DNA of 64,000 nt from an uncultured Oscillospiraceae bacterium (lineage in GTDB: Bacteria > Bacillota > Clostridia > Oscillospirales > Acutalibacteraceae), in contig UQLR01000003.1 of assembly GCA_900541975.1 (NCBI GenBank), positions 1 through 64,000 of the forward strand. Direction: 5' to 3'. The notes beneath the pieces are model-generated. The model was not told the origin of the DNA. It saw only the letters and a program-made list of their open reading frames with translations, and made no database searches. A program made the position numbers and the translations under genes. Below are positions 17,427 through 26,121 of this stretch, in pieces (within the stretch, counting starts at the first letter, position 1; the number at the start of each line of letters is the position of its first letter).

Positions 17427-18305
17427 ATGCAGCTGATCCATTCTTTTTTTTCAATTATCAGAACCTTTGAAATAAAAGATCTTGTAGATATTCTCTGCAT
17501 AACCTTTGTTATATATGGTATTTTAAAGCTGGTGCGCGAAACAAGAGCGGAACAGCTCTTAAAAGGCGTGGTAATCCTGGTTGCCGTTTATTTGCTTGCG
17601 TTCACCTTCCAGCTTACCATGCTGACCGCTTTGCTTAGAAACTTTTTTGAATTTGGCGTTATTATCCTGTTTATTATTTTTCAGCCGGAAATCAGAAAAG
17701 CGCTTGAGCAGATTGGGCGCAGCAAGCTTTCAAAGAATTTTAAATTTGGTATGCAGGCGAAAGAAGACCATCATGAAGTTGCCCTGCAAAAAAAAGCCAT
17801 CAGCGCCGTTGTAGATGCGGCGCTGGTGTTTCAGCGTGCAAAAACAGGCGCTTTAATTGTATTTGAAAGAAGAACAAAACTGGGCGAAATTATTGACACT
17901 GGAACCATTGTTGACGCAGAGCCGTCTGTTTCAGTCATTGGAAACCTGTTTTTTAACAAGGCGCCGCTGCATGACGGCGCGGTAGTTATGCGCGACGGAC
18001 GGGTCTATGCCGCAGGCTGTATTCTGCCGCTTACAAAAAATGAGGAAGTGGATGTCAACCTTGGAACACGTCACAGGGCGGCCCTTGGCATGAGCGAAGA
18101 ATCCGACGCGGTGATCGTAGTTGTTTCTGAAGAAACCGGGAATATTTCTGTGGCATACAGAGGCAGGCTTACCAGGGATTATACAAGAGATACGTTAAAG
18201 GAAAGGCTCGAAGAGCTTTTGCTGCCTGGCGATAAGACAGATATTATAGAGCTGATTCCCATTTTCTCATCCAGGAGAAAGGAGAAAAGGCATGAAAAGG
18301 ATTAA
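17427..18305 (+). CDS. cdaA: Membrane-bound diadenylate cyclase CdaA
   Basis: CdaA joins two ATP into c-di-AMP, which governs potassium and osmolyte balance and wall stress. It has three N-terminal TM helices (about 15-90), then the DAC domain with the conserved LHDGAVV and GTRHRAALGM motifs. Length 292 is usual. The ATG follows GGAAGG. The downstream gene starts inside its last 14 bases, the standard cdaA-cdaR arrangement; glmM, often third, is absent here. Confidence 0.97.
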   Translation: MQLIHSFFSIIRTFEIKDLVDILCITFVIYGILKLVRETRAEQLLKGVVILVAVYLLAFTFQLTMLTALLRNFFEFGVIILFIIFQPEIRKALEQIGRSKLSKNFKFGMQAKEDHHEVALQKKAISAVVDAALVFQRAKTGALIVFERRTKLGEIIDTGTIVDAEPSVSVIGNLFFNKAPLHDGAVVMRDGRVYAAGCILPLTKNEEVDVNLGTRHRAALGMSEESDAVIVVVSEETGNISVAYRGRLTRDYTRDTLKERLEELLLPGDKTDIIELIPIFSSRRKEKRHEKD

Positions 18306-19581
18306 ATCATTTTCGCTGAGCAAGCTTTTTAGGAACAATAAATTTCTAATTGTGTTTTCTTTTTTAATGGCATGCGGCTTATGGCTCTTTTTCTCGCAGA
18401 ATACACAGGAAGCAATTGAATACACCGTTTCGGACATCCCTATCACAATCCCGCTTTCAGATGCCGCTAAGGAGGACGGGCTTACAATTTTCAGCGGTGG
18501 AGATACGACCGCCTCTGTCTTGATATCCGGCAACAGGCTGACGGTTGCAAATGTAACAAAGGACGACATTCAGGTGGTTGCGTTGCAGGCTTCCAACACA
18601 ATTACCGCTCCGAACACGTACTCGCTTGAATTAACCGCCAGAAAAAACGGCGTAAAGTCCGATTATGAAATACTATCTGTTACACCACAGATTGTAAGCG
18701 TATATGTTGACCGTCAAAGCTCGCGCGAATTTTCCCTGACAGACAATGTGGATTACAGCGGCATACGGACAGATTCCACCTATTTCAGGGGAAAGGCTGT
18801 CTATTCTACAGATACAATCACCGTATCCGGCCCTCAGACTGAGGTAATGAAGGTAGATAAAGTCGCAATTGAAGGGGGATTTTCAGGTGATTTAAGAGAA
18901 ACCACTTCCCAGGACTATGAAATTGTTCTGTATGATACTACCGGAACACAGATCAAAAGCGAGCTTTTAACCACAAATGTGGAAAATAATATGGTCACGG
19001 TTACTGTACCGGTCCTGCCCAAAAAGGAGCTTCCTTTAGAGCCGCAGTTTACAGACGTACCGTCCGGCTTTGACGTCGGTGCGGTTGCAACGGTTACGCC
19101 GTCTTCCCTGATGATTGCAGGGTCAGAGGAGGCCATGCAGAGCCTCAACTCTATTTCTCTGCAGGCAATTGATTTTTCACAGGTATCTCCGGACAATACG
19201 GAGTTTACGCTGCCAATCGACCTTCCGGCAGGATGTATTAATATCAGCAATGAAAGCAATGCAACTGTTTCGCTGGATCTTTCCGGCTATGATTCCACCG
19301 TGCTTACAGTCAGCAGGTTTACCTTTGATAATTTAGACGACGGATATACGGCGGTTGCTATGACGACAAGTATAGATGTTACGGTCATAGGGCCGGAAGA
19401 TGTGGTTTCCGAGCTTACAGCAAGCGATGTGGAAGCGCAAATTGACTTGAGCAGTCTTGGCGACGGTTTTGTCGGTACAGCGGAAATGCCTGTTAATATA
19501 CGCATTAAAAACCAGTCAAAATGTTGGGCGTATGATACGCAGGCATATACGGCAAACGTCACGGTCAGCAGAACAGAATAG
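18292..19581 (+). CDS. cdaR: YbbR-domain protein, CdaA regulator
   Basis: The 429-residue protein has one N-terminal TM anchor (about 17-32, FLIVFSFLMACGLWLFF) and then extracytoplasmic YbbR domains, about four by repeat spacing (segments ending in VAL..., SVYVDRQ, ...VEVPV-like strands). YbbR/CdaR proteins bind and modulate CdaA at the membrane. The ATG at 18292 overlaps cdaA by 14 bases, and AGGAGAAAGGAG supplies its ribosome site inside cdaA. Confidence 0.94.
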   Translation: MKRIKSFSLSKLFRNNKFLIVFSFLMACGLWLFFSQNTQEAIEYTVSDIPITIPLSDAAKEDGLTIFSGGDTTASVLISGNRLTVANVTKDDIQVVALQASNTITAPNTYSLELTARKNGVKSDYEILSVTPQIVSVYVDRQSSREFSLTDNVDYSGIRTDSTYFRGKAVYSTDTITVSGPQTEVMKVDKVAIEGGFSGDLRETTSQDYEIVLYDTTGTQIKSELLTTNVENNMVTVTVPVLPKKELPLEPQFTDVPSGFDVGAVATVTPSSLMIAGSEEAMQSLNSISLQAIDFSQVSPDNTEFTLPIDLPAGCINISNESNATVSLDLSGYDSTVLTVSRFTFDNLDDGYTAVAMTTSIDVTVIGPEDVVSELTASDVEAQIDLSSLGDGFVGTAEMPVNIRIKNQSKCWAYDTQAYTANVTVSRTE

Positions 19582-19583
19582 TA

Positions 19584-19617
19584 AAAATACCCGTATACAA
19601 CCGTATACGGGTATTTT
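19584..19617. terminator. Bidirectional-type terminator after cdaR
   Basis: A perfect 15-base stem (19584-19598 with 19603-19617), loop AACC, begins with AAAA and ends with TTTT, then CTGTGTTTTTT. Confidence 0.85.
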
Positions 19618-19649
19618 CTGTGTTTTTTCCACAAGCTGTTTTTTCAGGG

Positions 19650-19678
19650 TTGTTATGATACGCGCAATATGGTATAAT
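19650..19678 (+). promoter_or_regulatory. Sigma-A promoter of the fhs operon
   Basis: TTGTTA (19650-19655), 17 bases, TATAAT (19673-19678). Confidence 0.8.
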
Positions 19679-19715
19679 TTTTGCGGTTAAGGTCAATTTT
19701 GGAGGTGCTTATCCC

Positions 19716-21383
19716 GTGATGACAGACATTGAAATTGCACAGCAGGCGCAGCCTGTACCGGTTTTACAAATTGCAAAACAGTTGGGAATCAGGGAGGAAG
19801 AAACGGAAAGCTACGGGCGTTATAAAGCAAAGCTCAACGACCGGCTGTTTGCACGTTTAAAAGATCACAAGGATGGAAAACTCATCCTTGTAACAGCAAT
19901 TAACCCAACGCCGGCAGGAGAAGGAAAAACGACCACAACGGCTGGGCTTGGACAGGCCATGGCAAAAATAGGAAAGAAGGCAATTGTTGCGCTGCGTGAG
20001 CCCTCGCTTGGCCCTGTTTTTGGAGTAAAAGGCGGCGCGGCGGGCGGAGGTTACGCGCAGGTGCTTCCTATGGAAGATATTAATCTGCATTTTACAGGAG
20101 ATATGCATGCAATTACATCTGCAAACAATCTGCTTTGCGCTATGCTGGACAACCATCTGCAGCAGGGAAACACCTTGTCTATTGACCCGCGCAGAGTTTT
20201 GATAAAACGTTGTCTGGATATGAACGACCGTGCGCTGCGCAATATCGTGGTCGGCCTTGGCGGAAAAGTAAACGGCATTCCGCGCGAAGACGGGTTTATG
20301 ATTACCGTGGCAAGCGAAGTTATGGCAATTCTGTGCCTTTCAGAGGATTTGCAGGATCTAAAGCGCAGGCTTGGTAATATTTTAGTGGCCTATACGGCGG
20401 CCGGCCGTCCGGTCTATGCAAAAGACCTTCACGCACAAGGCGCAATGACAGCACTTTTAAAAGACGCAATCATGCCCAATCTGGTACAAACGCTGGAAGG
20501 AAGCCCGGTTATTATGCATGGAGGGCCTTTTGCCAATATCGCCCATGGCTGTAATTCTGTCAGAGCTACCAAGCTGGCGCTGAAGCTTGCGGATTATTGC
20601 ATAACAGAGGCGGGTTTTGGCTCAGACCTGGGCGCGGAAAAATTTCTGGATATTAAATGCCGTTGCGCAGGGCTTCGCCCAAATGCAATTGTGGTAGTGG
20701 CTACCTGCCGCGCGTTGAAATACAATGGCGGGGCGCTTAAAGAGACGCTCCAAAACGAAAACATGGAGGCGCTGCAAAAGGGGATTGGAAATCTGGGCGT
20801 GCATATTGATAATATGCGCAGCTATGGGGTTCCGGTCGTTGTGGCAATCAACCGGTTTGACACGGATACAAAGCGGGAACTTGCCTTTATTGAGCAATAT
20901 TGTACACAAAAGGGCGCAGATTTTGCACTTTCAGAAGTTTTTGCAAAAGGTGGCGCCGGCGGAATTGCGCTTGCGCAAAAGATATGTCGGGCAGTGGAAC
21001 AGCCGTCTGATTTTTCACCGGCTTATTCTTTGGATATACCATTAAAACAAAAAATTTTGGCGGTGGCGACTAAAATTTACGGTGCCTCCGGCGTTGTATA
21101 TACCTCTGCCGCGGAAAAGGCGCTCAGAGAGGTAGAATCTCTTGGCGGCGGGGCACTTCCGGTATGTATTGCCAAGACGCAGTATTCCCTTTCAGATAAC
21201 CCGGCGCTTTTGGGTGCGCCAAAGGATTTTACCATAACGGTCAGGGATGTGCGTCTTTCCAGCGGTGCCGGATTTGTCGTTGTGCTTACAGGCGATATCA
21301 TGACCATGCCCGGCCTGCCAAAGGAGCCGGCCGCACAGAGAATAGACGTCAGCCAAGACGGCGTGATCTCCGGGCTGTTCTGA
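19716..21383 (+). CDS. fhs: Formate-tetrahydrofolate ligase
   Basis: It joins formate to tetrahydrofolate with ATP, giving 10-formyl-THF for purine synthesis and, in acetogens, the methyl branch. The 555 residues carry the P-loop-like [37 protein letters not shown] and [16 protein letters not shown], all family signatures. The start is GTG 19716 (nine bases after GGAGGT) or ATG 19719. The product feeds the PurN and AICAR transformylase steps encoded at 54824 and 56254. Wood-Ljungdahl partners are not in the window. Confidence 0.97.
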   Translation: MMTDIEIAQQAQPVPVLQIAKQLGIREEETESYGRYKAKLNDRLFARLKDHKDGKLILVTAINPTPAGEGKTTTTAGLGQAMAKIGKKAIVALREPSLGPVFGVKGGAAGGGYAQVLPMEDINLHFTGDMHAITSANNLLCAMLDNHLQQGNTLSIDPRRVLIKRCLDMNDRALRNIVVGLGGKVNGIPREDGFMITVASEVMAILCLSEDLQDLKRRLGNILVAYTAAGRPVYAKDLHAQGAMTALLKDAIMPNLVQTLEGSPVIMHGGPFANIAHGCNSVRATKLALKLADYCITEAGFGSDLGAEKFLDIKCRCAGLRPNAIVVVATCRALKYNGGALKETLQNENMEALQKGIGNLGVHIDNMRSYGVPVVVAINRFDTDTKRELAFIEQYCTQKGADFALSEVFAKGGAGGIALAQKICRAVEQPSDFSPAYSLDIPLKQKILAVATKIYGASGVVYTSAAEKALREVESLGGGALPVCIAKTQYSLSDNPALLGAPKDFTITVRDVRLSSGAGFVVVLTGDIMTMPGLPKEPAAQRIDVSQDGVISGLF

Positions 21384-21399
21384 CCTGCAAATTGTAAGA

Positions 21400-21840
21400 A
21401 TGGATGATAGCCAAATGACAGTATGGAAGAGCACCTGTGCGGAAGAAACCCGCAAGATTGGTGAAAAGATTGCGCAGACGTTGAAAGGGAACGAAGTTAT
21501 CGCCCTGTTTGGCGGACTTGGCATGGGAAAAACCATGTTTACCACAGGGCTTGCCTGCGGACTTGGGATTAAAGACGGTGTATCCAGCCCAACCTTCGCG
21601 CTTTGCAATGTATATAGCGGAAAATTTACCATTTATCATTTTGATATGTACCGCATATCCGGATGGGACGATTTATATGCCGTCGGTTTTTTTGATTATC
21701 TTGGCACCGGTGTTCTTGTAGTTGAGTGGAGCGAAAATATAGAAAATGCGCTTCCGGAGGACGCCATACGCATTACGATAGAAAAGGGAGACAGGGAAAC
21801 AGAACGTATTTTTACAATAGAGGGGGCAAAGGAAATATGA
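21400..21840 (+). CDS. tsaE: tRNA t6A-modification ATPase TsaE
   Basis: TsaE is the small P-loop ATPase that supports the TsaB-TsaD complex in making t6A-37 in ANN-decoding tRNAs. The 146 residues show a Walker A written GGLGMGKT (GDLGAGKT in most), SSPTFALCNVY, YHFDMYRI and VEWSENIENALP. It overlaps tsaB by four bases. ATG 21415 is an alternative start. It follows fhs by 16 bases. Confidence 0.95.
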   Translation: MDDSQMTVWKSTCAEETRKIGEKIAQTLKGNEVIALFGGLGMGKTMFTTGLACGLGIKDGVSSPTFALCNVYSGKFTIYHFDMYRISGWDDLYAVGFFDYLGTGVLVVEWSENIENALPEDAIRITIEKGDRETERIFTIEGAKEI

Positions 21841-22550
21841 AACTGCTGGCGGTCGATTCTACTGCCGCGCCCGCCTCCGTAGCGATTTGGGAAGACGGAA
21901 GGCTTTGCGGGGAATTTTTTATTCATACCAGTCTTACGCACAGCGTAACGCTAATGCCAATGTGCCAGGCTCTTTTGCAAAATACCATGACGGATATAAA
22001 AGAGATCGACGCTTTTGCAGTGACTGCCGGCCCTGGATCCTTTACCGGCGTGCGTATTGGCGTGGCTGCGGTCAAAGGAATGGCGCAGGCTTTGGATAAA
22101 CCCTGTATTGCCGTGTCTACACTGGAGGCCATGGCTCAGAACCTGCTGGGGACGGACTGTATTATATGCGCTGTAATGGATGCGCGCTGTAAGCAATTTT
22201 ACAACGCACTGTTTCAAAGCAAAGGCGGAGTGCTTACCCGGCTTACGCAGGACAGAGCCTTGTCCCATGTACAGCTGGCTGCGGATTTAAAAGCGTATCA
22301 AGAACGGATTATTTTGACAGGCGACGGAAGCCAGGCGGCTTATGCGCTTTTGTCGGACGAAGTAAAAAATCTGGAGCTTGCACAGCCGCTGCTCCGTTAT
22401 CAGCGGGCCGGAGGTGTTGCCATGGCGGCGTACCGGCTCTATATGCAGGGTGAACATTTCACAGCGGCGCGGCTTATGCCGTTTTACCTGCGCCTGTCAC
22501 AAGCGGAAAGAGAGCTGAAAAAGAAAACTGAGGGGGCAAAAAAATGCTAG
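21837..22550 (+). CDS. tsaB: t6A-modification protein TsaB
   Basis: TsaB is the inactive ASKHA-fold partner of the TsaD transferase. The 237 residues have LLAVDSTAAPASVAIW, the signature AVTAGPGSFTGVRIGVAAVKGMA (split here for length at positions about 63-84), and AVMDARCKQFYNALF. ATG 21837 overlaps the tsaE stop. The usual next genes rimI and tsaD are missing here; rpiB follows, overlapping by seven bases. Confidence 0.95.
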   Translation: MKLLAVDSTAAPASVAIWEDGRLCGEFFIHTSLTHSVTLMPMCQALLQNTMTDIKEIDAFAVTAGPGSFTGVRIGVAAVKGMAQALDKPCIAVSTLEAMAQNLLGTDCIICAVMDARCKQFYNALFQSKGGVLTRLTQDRALSHVQLAADLKAYQERIILTGDGSQAAYALLSDEVKNLELAQPLLRYQRAGGVAMAAYRLYMQGEHFTAARLMPFYLRLSQAERELKKKTEGAKKC

Positions 22551-22990
22551 CGTTGGGAGCGGATCATGGCGGTTATCAAATCAAGGAAGCCGTCAGACTT
22601 TATTTGGAGGAAAAAGGGATTGCCTATAAGGATTTTGGCGTTTTAGACGGAGAGGCCGCCGATTACCCTGAGATTGCCAAAGAAGTTGCAAAGGAGGTAG
22701 CAGCAGGAAAGGCCGAAAAAGGGATTTTGTGCTGCGGCACGGGAATCGGAATTTCTATTGCGGCAAATAAAGTGAAAGGAATCCGCGCCGCCGTCGTTGC
22801 AGATGCGTTTTCCGCAGAAATGGCGCGTCGCCATAACGATGCGAATATCCTTTGTATGGGTGGCAGAGTAATAGACGGGGAAAAAGCTGTCTGCTTTACC
22901 GACATTTTTTTGCGTACCCCGTTTGACGGGGGGCGTCATCAAAAGCGAATTGATATGGTTGCCGCAATGGAAAATGAGAAGGAACAATAA
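22544..22990 (+). CDS. rpiB: Ribose-5-phosphate isomerase B
   Basis: It interconverts ribose 5-phosphate and ribulose 5-phosphate. The 148 residues start LALGADHGGYQIKE and carry the catalytic Cys in LCCGTGIGISIAANK and the His in ARRHNDANILCMGGRV. The gene overlaps tsaB by seven bases and precedes upp, so ribose 5-phosphate supply (PRPP) and uracil salvage are linked by position. Confidence 0.97.
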   Translation: MLALGADHGGYQIKEAVRLYLEEKGIAYKDFGVLDGEAADYPEIAKEVAKEVAAGKAEKGILCCGTGIGISIAANKVKGIRAAVVADAFSAEMARRHNDANILCMGGRVIDGEKAVCFTDIFLRTPFDGGRHQKRIDMVAAMENEKEQ

Positions 22991-23020
22991 AAAAATCAGC
23001 AGAAACGGGGGATTCAGACA

Positions 23021-23653
23021 ATGGAAGAACAAATTATAATATTTGACCATCCACTGATCCAGCATAAGCTGACTTTTTTGCGTGATAAAAACACAGGTAG
23101 TAAGCTGTTTCGGGAGCTTATAGGAGAAATTTCCATGTTTATGTGCTATGAGGCGACCCGAAATCTGAATTTGCAGGAGATTGAAATTGAAACGCCAGTG
23201 GCGCCGTGCAAAGCCAATATTATAGCGGGAAGAAAGCTTGCGTTTGTTCCAATCCTGCGGGCCGGCTGCGGCATGCTGGATGCAATGCTGCAGATGGTAC
23301 CGGCCGCGAAAGTCGGTCATATCGGCCTTTACCGCGACCAGCAGACGCATCAACCTGTAGAATATTACAGCAAGCTGCCGGCTGACGTTCACGAGCGCGA
23401 CGTTTTTGTGCTCGATCCCATGCTTGCTACAGGAGGCTCAGCAGTGGACGCAATTTCAATCCTTAAAAAAAGTAGCCCCAAAAGTATAAAATTTCTATGT
23501 ATCATCGCCGCTCCGGAAGGAATTGCTGCGCTTACAAAAGCGCATCCGGATGTACAGGTGTTTTGTGCGGCAAAGGATGACCATCTCAATGAAAATGCCT
23601 ATATTGTGCCTGGGTTGGGCGACGCAGGCGACAGGATTTTCGGTACAAAATAA
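23021..23653 (+). CDS. upp: Uracil phosphoribosyltransferase
   Basis: It makes UMP from uracil and PRPP. The 210 residues include [16 protein letters not shown], the PRPP loop [18 protein letters not shown] and the uracil-binding end [16 protein letters not shown]. It ends the fhs-tsaE-tsaB-rpiB-upp run, with a terminator 24 bases later. Confidence 0.97.
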   Translation: MEEQIIIFDHPLIQHKLTFLRDKNTGSKLFRELIGEISMFMCYEATRNLNLQEIEIETPVAPCKANIIAGRKLAFVPILRAGCGMLDAMLQMVPAAKVGHIGLYRDQQTHQPVEYYSKLPADVHERDVFVLDPMLATGGSAVDAISILKKSSPKSIKFLCIIAAPEGIAALTKAHPDVQVFCAAKDDHLNENAYIVPGLGDAGDRIFGTK

Positions 23654-23677
23654 AAAATACGTACAAAAAAACAGATG

Positions 23678-23716
23678 CCGCGGTTGTGCATATATCAAGC
23701 ACAGCCGCGGTATTTT
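23678..23716 (+). terminator. Terminator after upp
   Basis: CCGCGGTTGTGC (23678-23689) pairs with GCACAGCCGCGG (23699-23710, one G-U), followed by TATTTT. Confidence 0.8.
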
Positions 23717-23915
23717 ACAGCAGACGAAAACAGTTTTGGGCAAGTGTAAAACGCAGGCGCGAAATGCGCTTTTTACACAGTGCCGCTTGTTGGGATTATT
23801 TCAGTGCAATGGAAAAAGGTGCATTGGTAAGCCGGTACGGCAGACAGAAAGGTACAGAAACAGGGGGATTTTTACAAAGCTTTATGAATGTTTTATAAAC
23901 AATTCGGAAAATATA
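23717..23915 (+). other. Gene-free stretch with a long imperfect hairpin
   Basis: Between the upp terminator and the receiver-gene promoter there is no convincing ORF. GGCA-GTGTAAAA (23739-23751) pairs with TTTTACAC-TGCC (23771-23784), with an inner GCGC/GCGC. GTGCAATGG and GTGCATTGG are near-repeats at about 23804 and 23822. I recognise no riboswitch class. Confidence 0.4.
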
Positions 23916-23943
23916 TTGTGTTCTCCTGTGCATATGTTATAAT
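23916..23943 (+). promoter_or_regulatory. Promoter of the receiver-domain gene
   Basis: TTGTGT (23916-23921), 16 bases, perfect TATAAT (23938-23943). Confidence 0.65.
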
Positions 23944-23984
23944 GAAGCCGAATTTAAAGAGAAAGGAGATGGAACTACAGGAAA

Positions 23985-24350
23985 ATGGATGCGTCAATTT
24001 TGGTGGTAGATGATTTATCGTTCCCCAGAAAGCTGACAAAAAGAGCGCTGGTAAACGCGGGCTATACGCATACGCTTGAAGCCGCCAACGCAAAGGAGGC
24101 TCTGCGCTGTGTGAACGAACAGACGCCATCGCTTGTTTTGCTGGACGGTTCTTTGCCGGACAGCCGCGATTTATCGCTTTTAAAGAAAGTGTTGGAAATT
24201 TCGCCGCAAACCAAGGTTGTAATGGTGTTTGCACAAACGGAAGACGCGCAAAAGGAAGAAGCGATTACAATGGGTGCAAAAGGCTACATAGTAAAACCAT
24301 TTAACGAAGAAAAGCTGCTTTCCGTCGTCAACAATGTAATGGCGGGGTAA
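23985..24350 (+). CDS. Single-domain response regulator (CheY-like), orphan
   Basis: The 121 residues are one receiver domain without an output module. The acidic pair VVDD, the phospho-acceptor Asp in LVLLDGSLPDS (about residue 52) and the Lys in YIVKPF (about 104) are present. The conserved Thr/Ser on strand 4 (CheY Thr87) is replaced by Phe in MVFAQT, so the usual Thr/Tyr switch may be altered. AGAAAGGAG precedes ATG 23985. No kinase or chemotaxis gene is nearby, so the partner is unknown. Confidence 0.88.
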   Translation: MDASILVVDDLSFPRKLTKRALVNAGYTHTLEAANAKEALRCVNEQTPSLVLLDGSLPDSRDLSLLKKVLEISPQTKVVMVFAQTEDAQKEEAITMGAKGYIVKPFNEEKLLSVVNNVMAG

Positions 24351-24425
24351 GCCGTAAATAGAGTCGTGTATTCTCGGTTTGATTATCAATAGGTTTCCAA
24401 AGAGAATTCCGGCATAAAATGCAAA

Positions 24426-24458
24426 AAAGACAGGCATATTTTCTGCCTGTCTTTCTTT
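24426..24458. terminator. Convergent terminator between the receiver gene and hisF
   Basis: AAAGACAGGCA (24426-24436) pairs perfectly with TGCCTGTCTTT (24444-24454). A-rich before and T-rich after, it can serve both strands. Confidence 0.8.
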
Positions 24459-24511
24459 TATCCCAATCCAGTATTTTTTAGCAGAGCGTGCCTGCACCAC
24501 CATACTGCTTT

Positions 24512-25267
24512 TTACAGTCTGACCGGAACCCCCTTTTTTTGTAGGCAGGCCTTTAATTGCGGAATAGAAATTTCGCCAAAATGGAACAGTGAGGCCGCAA
24601 GTACTGCGTCGGCGCTTCCTTTTGTAAACGCGTCGTAAAAATGCTGCATACTGCCTGCACCTCCCGATGCAATCACAGGGATGCCCACCTGTTCAGATAC
24701 AGTCTTGGTCAGTTCCAGGTCGTAGCCGTTTTTTTGTCCGTCGCAGTCCATGCTTGTCAGCAATATTTCGCCTGCGCCGCGTGCTTCTGCCTGCACAGCC
24801 CATTGTACGGCGTCAAGCCCCGTTGGTGTGCGCCCGCCGTTTATATATACTTCCCATCCGCCCAGACGCCGTTTCGCGTCAATCGCAGCCACAACGCACT
24901 GGCTTCCAAATTTATAGGCGGCTTCGCTGATTATTTCCGGACGCAGCACAGCCGCAGAATTGACGGAAACCTTGTCGGCGCCCGCTCTTAAAATTTCTGT
25001 AAAATCGTCCACAGTGCGGATGCCGCCGCCTACGGTAAATGGAATAAAAATAGTATTTGCAACTTTTTGCACAATGTCTATTATAATTTTACGTGCATCG
25101 CTTGAAGCGGTAATATCCAGCAATACAAGCTCGTCCGCCCCCTGGCTGTCATAAGCGGCGGCGGCCTCTACGGGGTCGCCTGCGTCGCGCAGGTGAACAA
25201 AGCTGGTCCCTTTTACAACCCTGCCGCTTTTTACATCCAGACAGGGAATAATTCTTTTTGCATACAT
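24512..25267 (-). CDS. hisF: Imidazole glycerol phosphate synthase, cyclase subunit
   Basis: HisF uses ammonia from HisH to make imidazole glycerol phosphate and release AICAR. The 251-residue barrel shows [16 protein letters not shown] with catalytic Asp, [14 protein letters not shown] with the second catalytic Asp, [11 protein letters not shown] and [11 protein letters not shown] 25267 (MYAKRIIP) has AAAGGA upstream. It lies 19 bases downstream of hisH. No other his genes are in the window. Confidence 0.97.
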   Translation of the reverse strand: MYAKRIIPCLDVKSGRVVKGTSFVHLRDAGDPVEAAAAYDSQGADELVLLDITASSDARKIIIDIVQKVANTIFIPFTVGGGIRTVDDFTEILRAGADKVSVNSAAVLRPEIISEAAYKFGSQCVVAAIDAKRRLGGWEVYINGGRTPTGLDAVQWAVQAEARGAGEILLTSMDCDGQKNGYDLELTKTVSEQVGIPVIASGGAGSMQHFYDAFTKGSADAVLAASLFHFGEISIPQLKACLQKKGVPVRL

Positions 25268-25286
25268 GCAGGTGTGTTCCTTTCTT

Positions 25287-25913
25287 TTATACCGGCTGTC
25301 CGGCCATACCGGCAAAGTTTTTCAGCATCTTCAGGCCTGTTTCACCGCTTTTTTCGGGATGAAACTGGGTGGCAACCACATTTTTGTATTGGACGGAAGC
25401 GTCTATAACCGTGCCGCCGTATTCTGTCTGTGCCGTTACAATAGATGGCTGGGACGCCTTAAGGTAATAAGAATGTACAAAATAAACATAGGGATTTTCT
25501 TCTATACCGGCATAAATGCCGCCGTAGTCCCGGATGGAAAGCGAATTCCAGCCCATGTGGGGAATCTTCAGTTTCCCTGTTGTATTGGGAATTTTCCGGA
25601 TACTGCCCGGAAAAAAAGACAGGCCGTCCACGCCCGGGCTTTCCTCGCTGCCCGGGAAAAGCAGCTGCAAACCCAGGCAAATACCTAAAAAGGGTTTTCC
25701 CGTGTTTTTAAACGCAAGCACGGCGCTGCGCATATGGCGCTGCTCCATACAATGCATGGCCTCTCCAAACGAGCCGACCCCAGGTAAAATCGCGCCGTCA
25801 CAGCGTAACAGAGTTTCTTTGTCGCGCGTGATAATACATTTACATCCAATATGTGTAAGCGCTTTTACTACGCTTTGCAAATTACCTGCGCCATAGTCGA
25901 TTACAGCAATCAT
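25287..25913 (-). CDS. hisH: Imidazole glycerol phosphate synthase, glutaminase subunit
   Basis: This class I amidotransferase feeds ammonia to HisF. In 208 residues it has [22 protein letters not shown] (oxyanion strand), the nucleophile Cys in [10 protein letters not shown] and the His-Glu pair in TQFHPEKS. It is first of a hisH-hisF pair on the minus strand. Confidence 0.97.
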   Translation of the reverse strand: MIAVIDYGAGNLQSVVKALTHIGCKCIITRDKETLLRCDGAILPGVGSFGEAMHCMEQRHMRSAVLAFKNTGKPFLGICLGLQLLFPGSEESPGVDGLSFFPGSIRKIPNTTGKLKIPHMGWNSLSIRDYGGIYAGIEENPYVYFVHSYYLKASQPSIVTAQTEYGGTVIDASVQYKNVVATQFHPEKSGETGLKMLKNFAGMAGQPV

Positions 25914-26034
25914 AATTCAGTCTCTTTCTGTAAAAAATTTAGTTTATTCTATCATATTCAGGCCGTTTTGGCAATTCATTTGAAAGAGAAAAAAGCAATC
26001 CTGCAAAAACTGCCTTTTATTTCTGTGTATTTGC

Positions 26035-26063
26035 TTGATTTTTACAAGACTACGTATTAAAAT
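26035..26063 (+). promoter_or_regulatory. Candidate promoter of the RpiR-family gene
   Basis: TTGATT (26035-26040), 17 bases, TAAAAT (26058-26063). It overlaps the inverted repeat at 26057-26085. Confidence 0.45.
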
Positions 26064-26085
26064 TGATTTAAATATGCAATTTCAA
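26057..26085. promoter_or_regulatory. Inverted repeat, candidate operator
   Basis: TTAAAATTG (26057-26065) and CAATTTCAA (26077-26085) are inverted copies with eight of nine matches, 11 bases apart. They cover the -10 and start of the candidate promoter for the RpiR regulator, a place suited to autoregulation. Confidence 0.4.
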
Positions 26086-26121
26086 TCAACGCAAACGGCT
26101 GAATGCAAAGGAAATGGTAAA

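Noticed and set aside
23523-23942. 139-codon plus-strand ORF after upp
   Set aside because: It crosses the upp end and its terminator and has no ribosome site.
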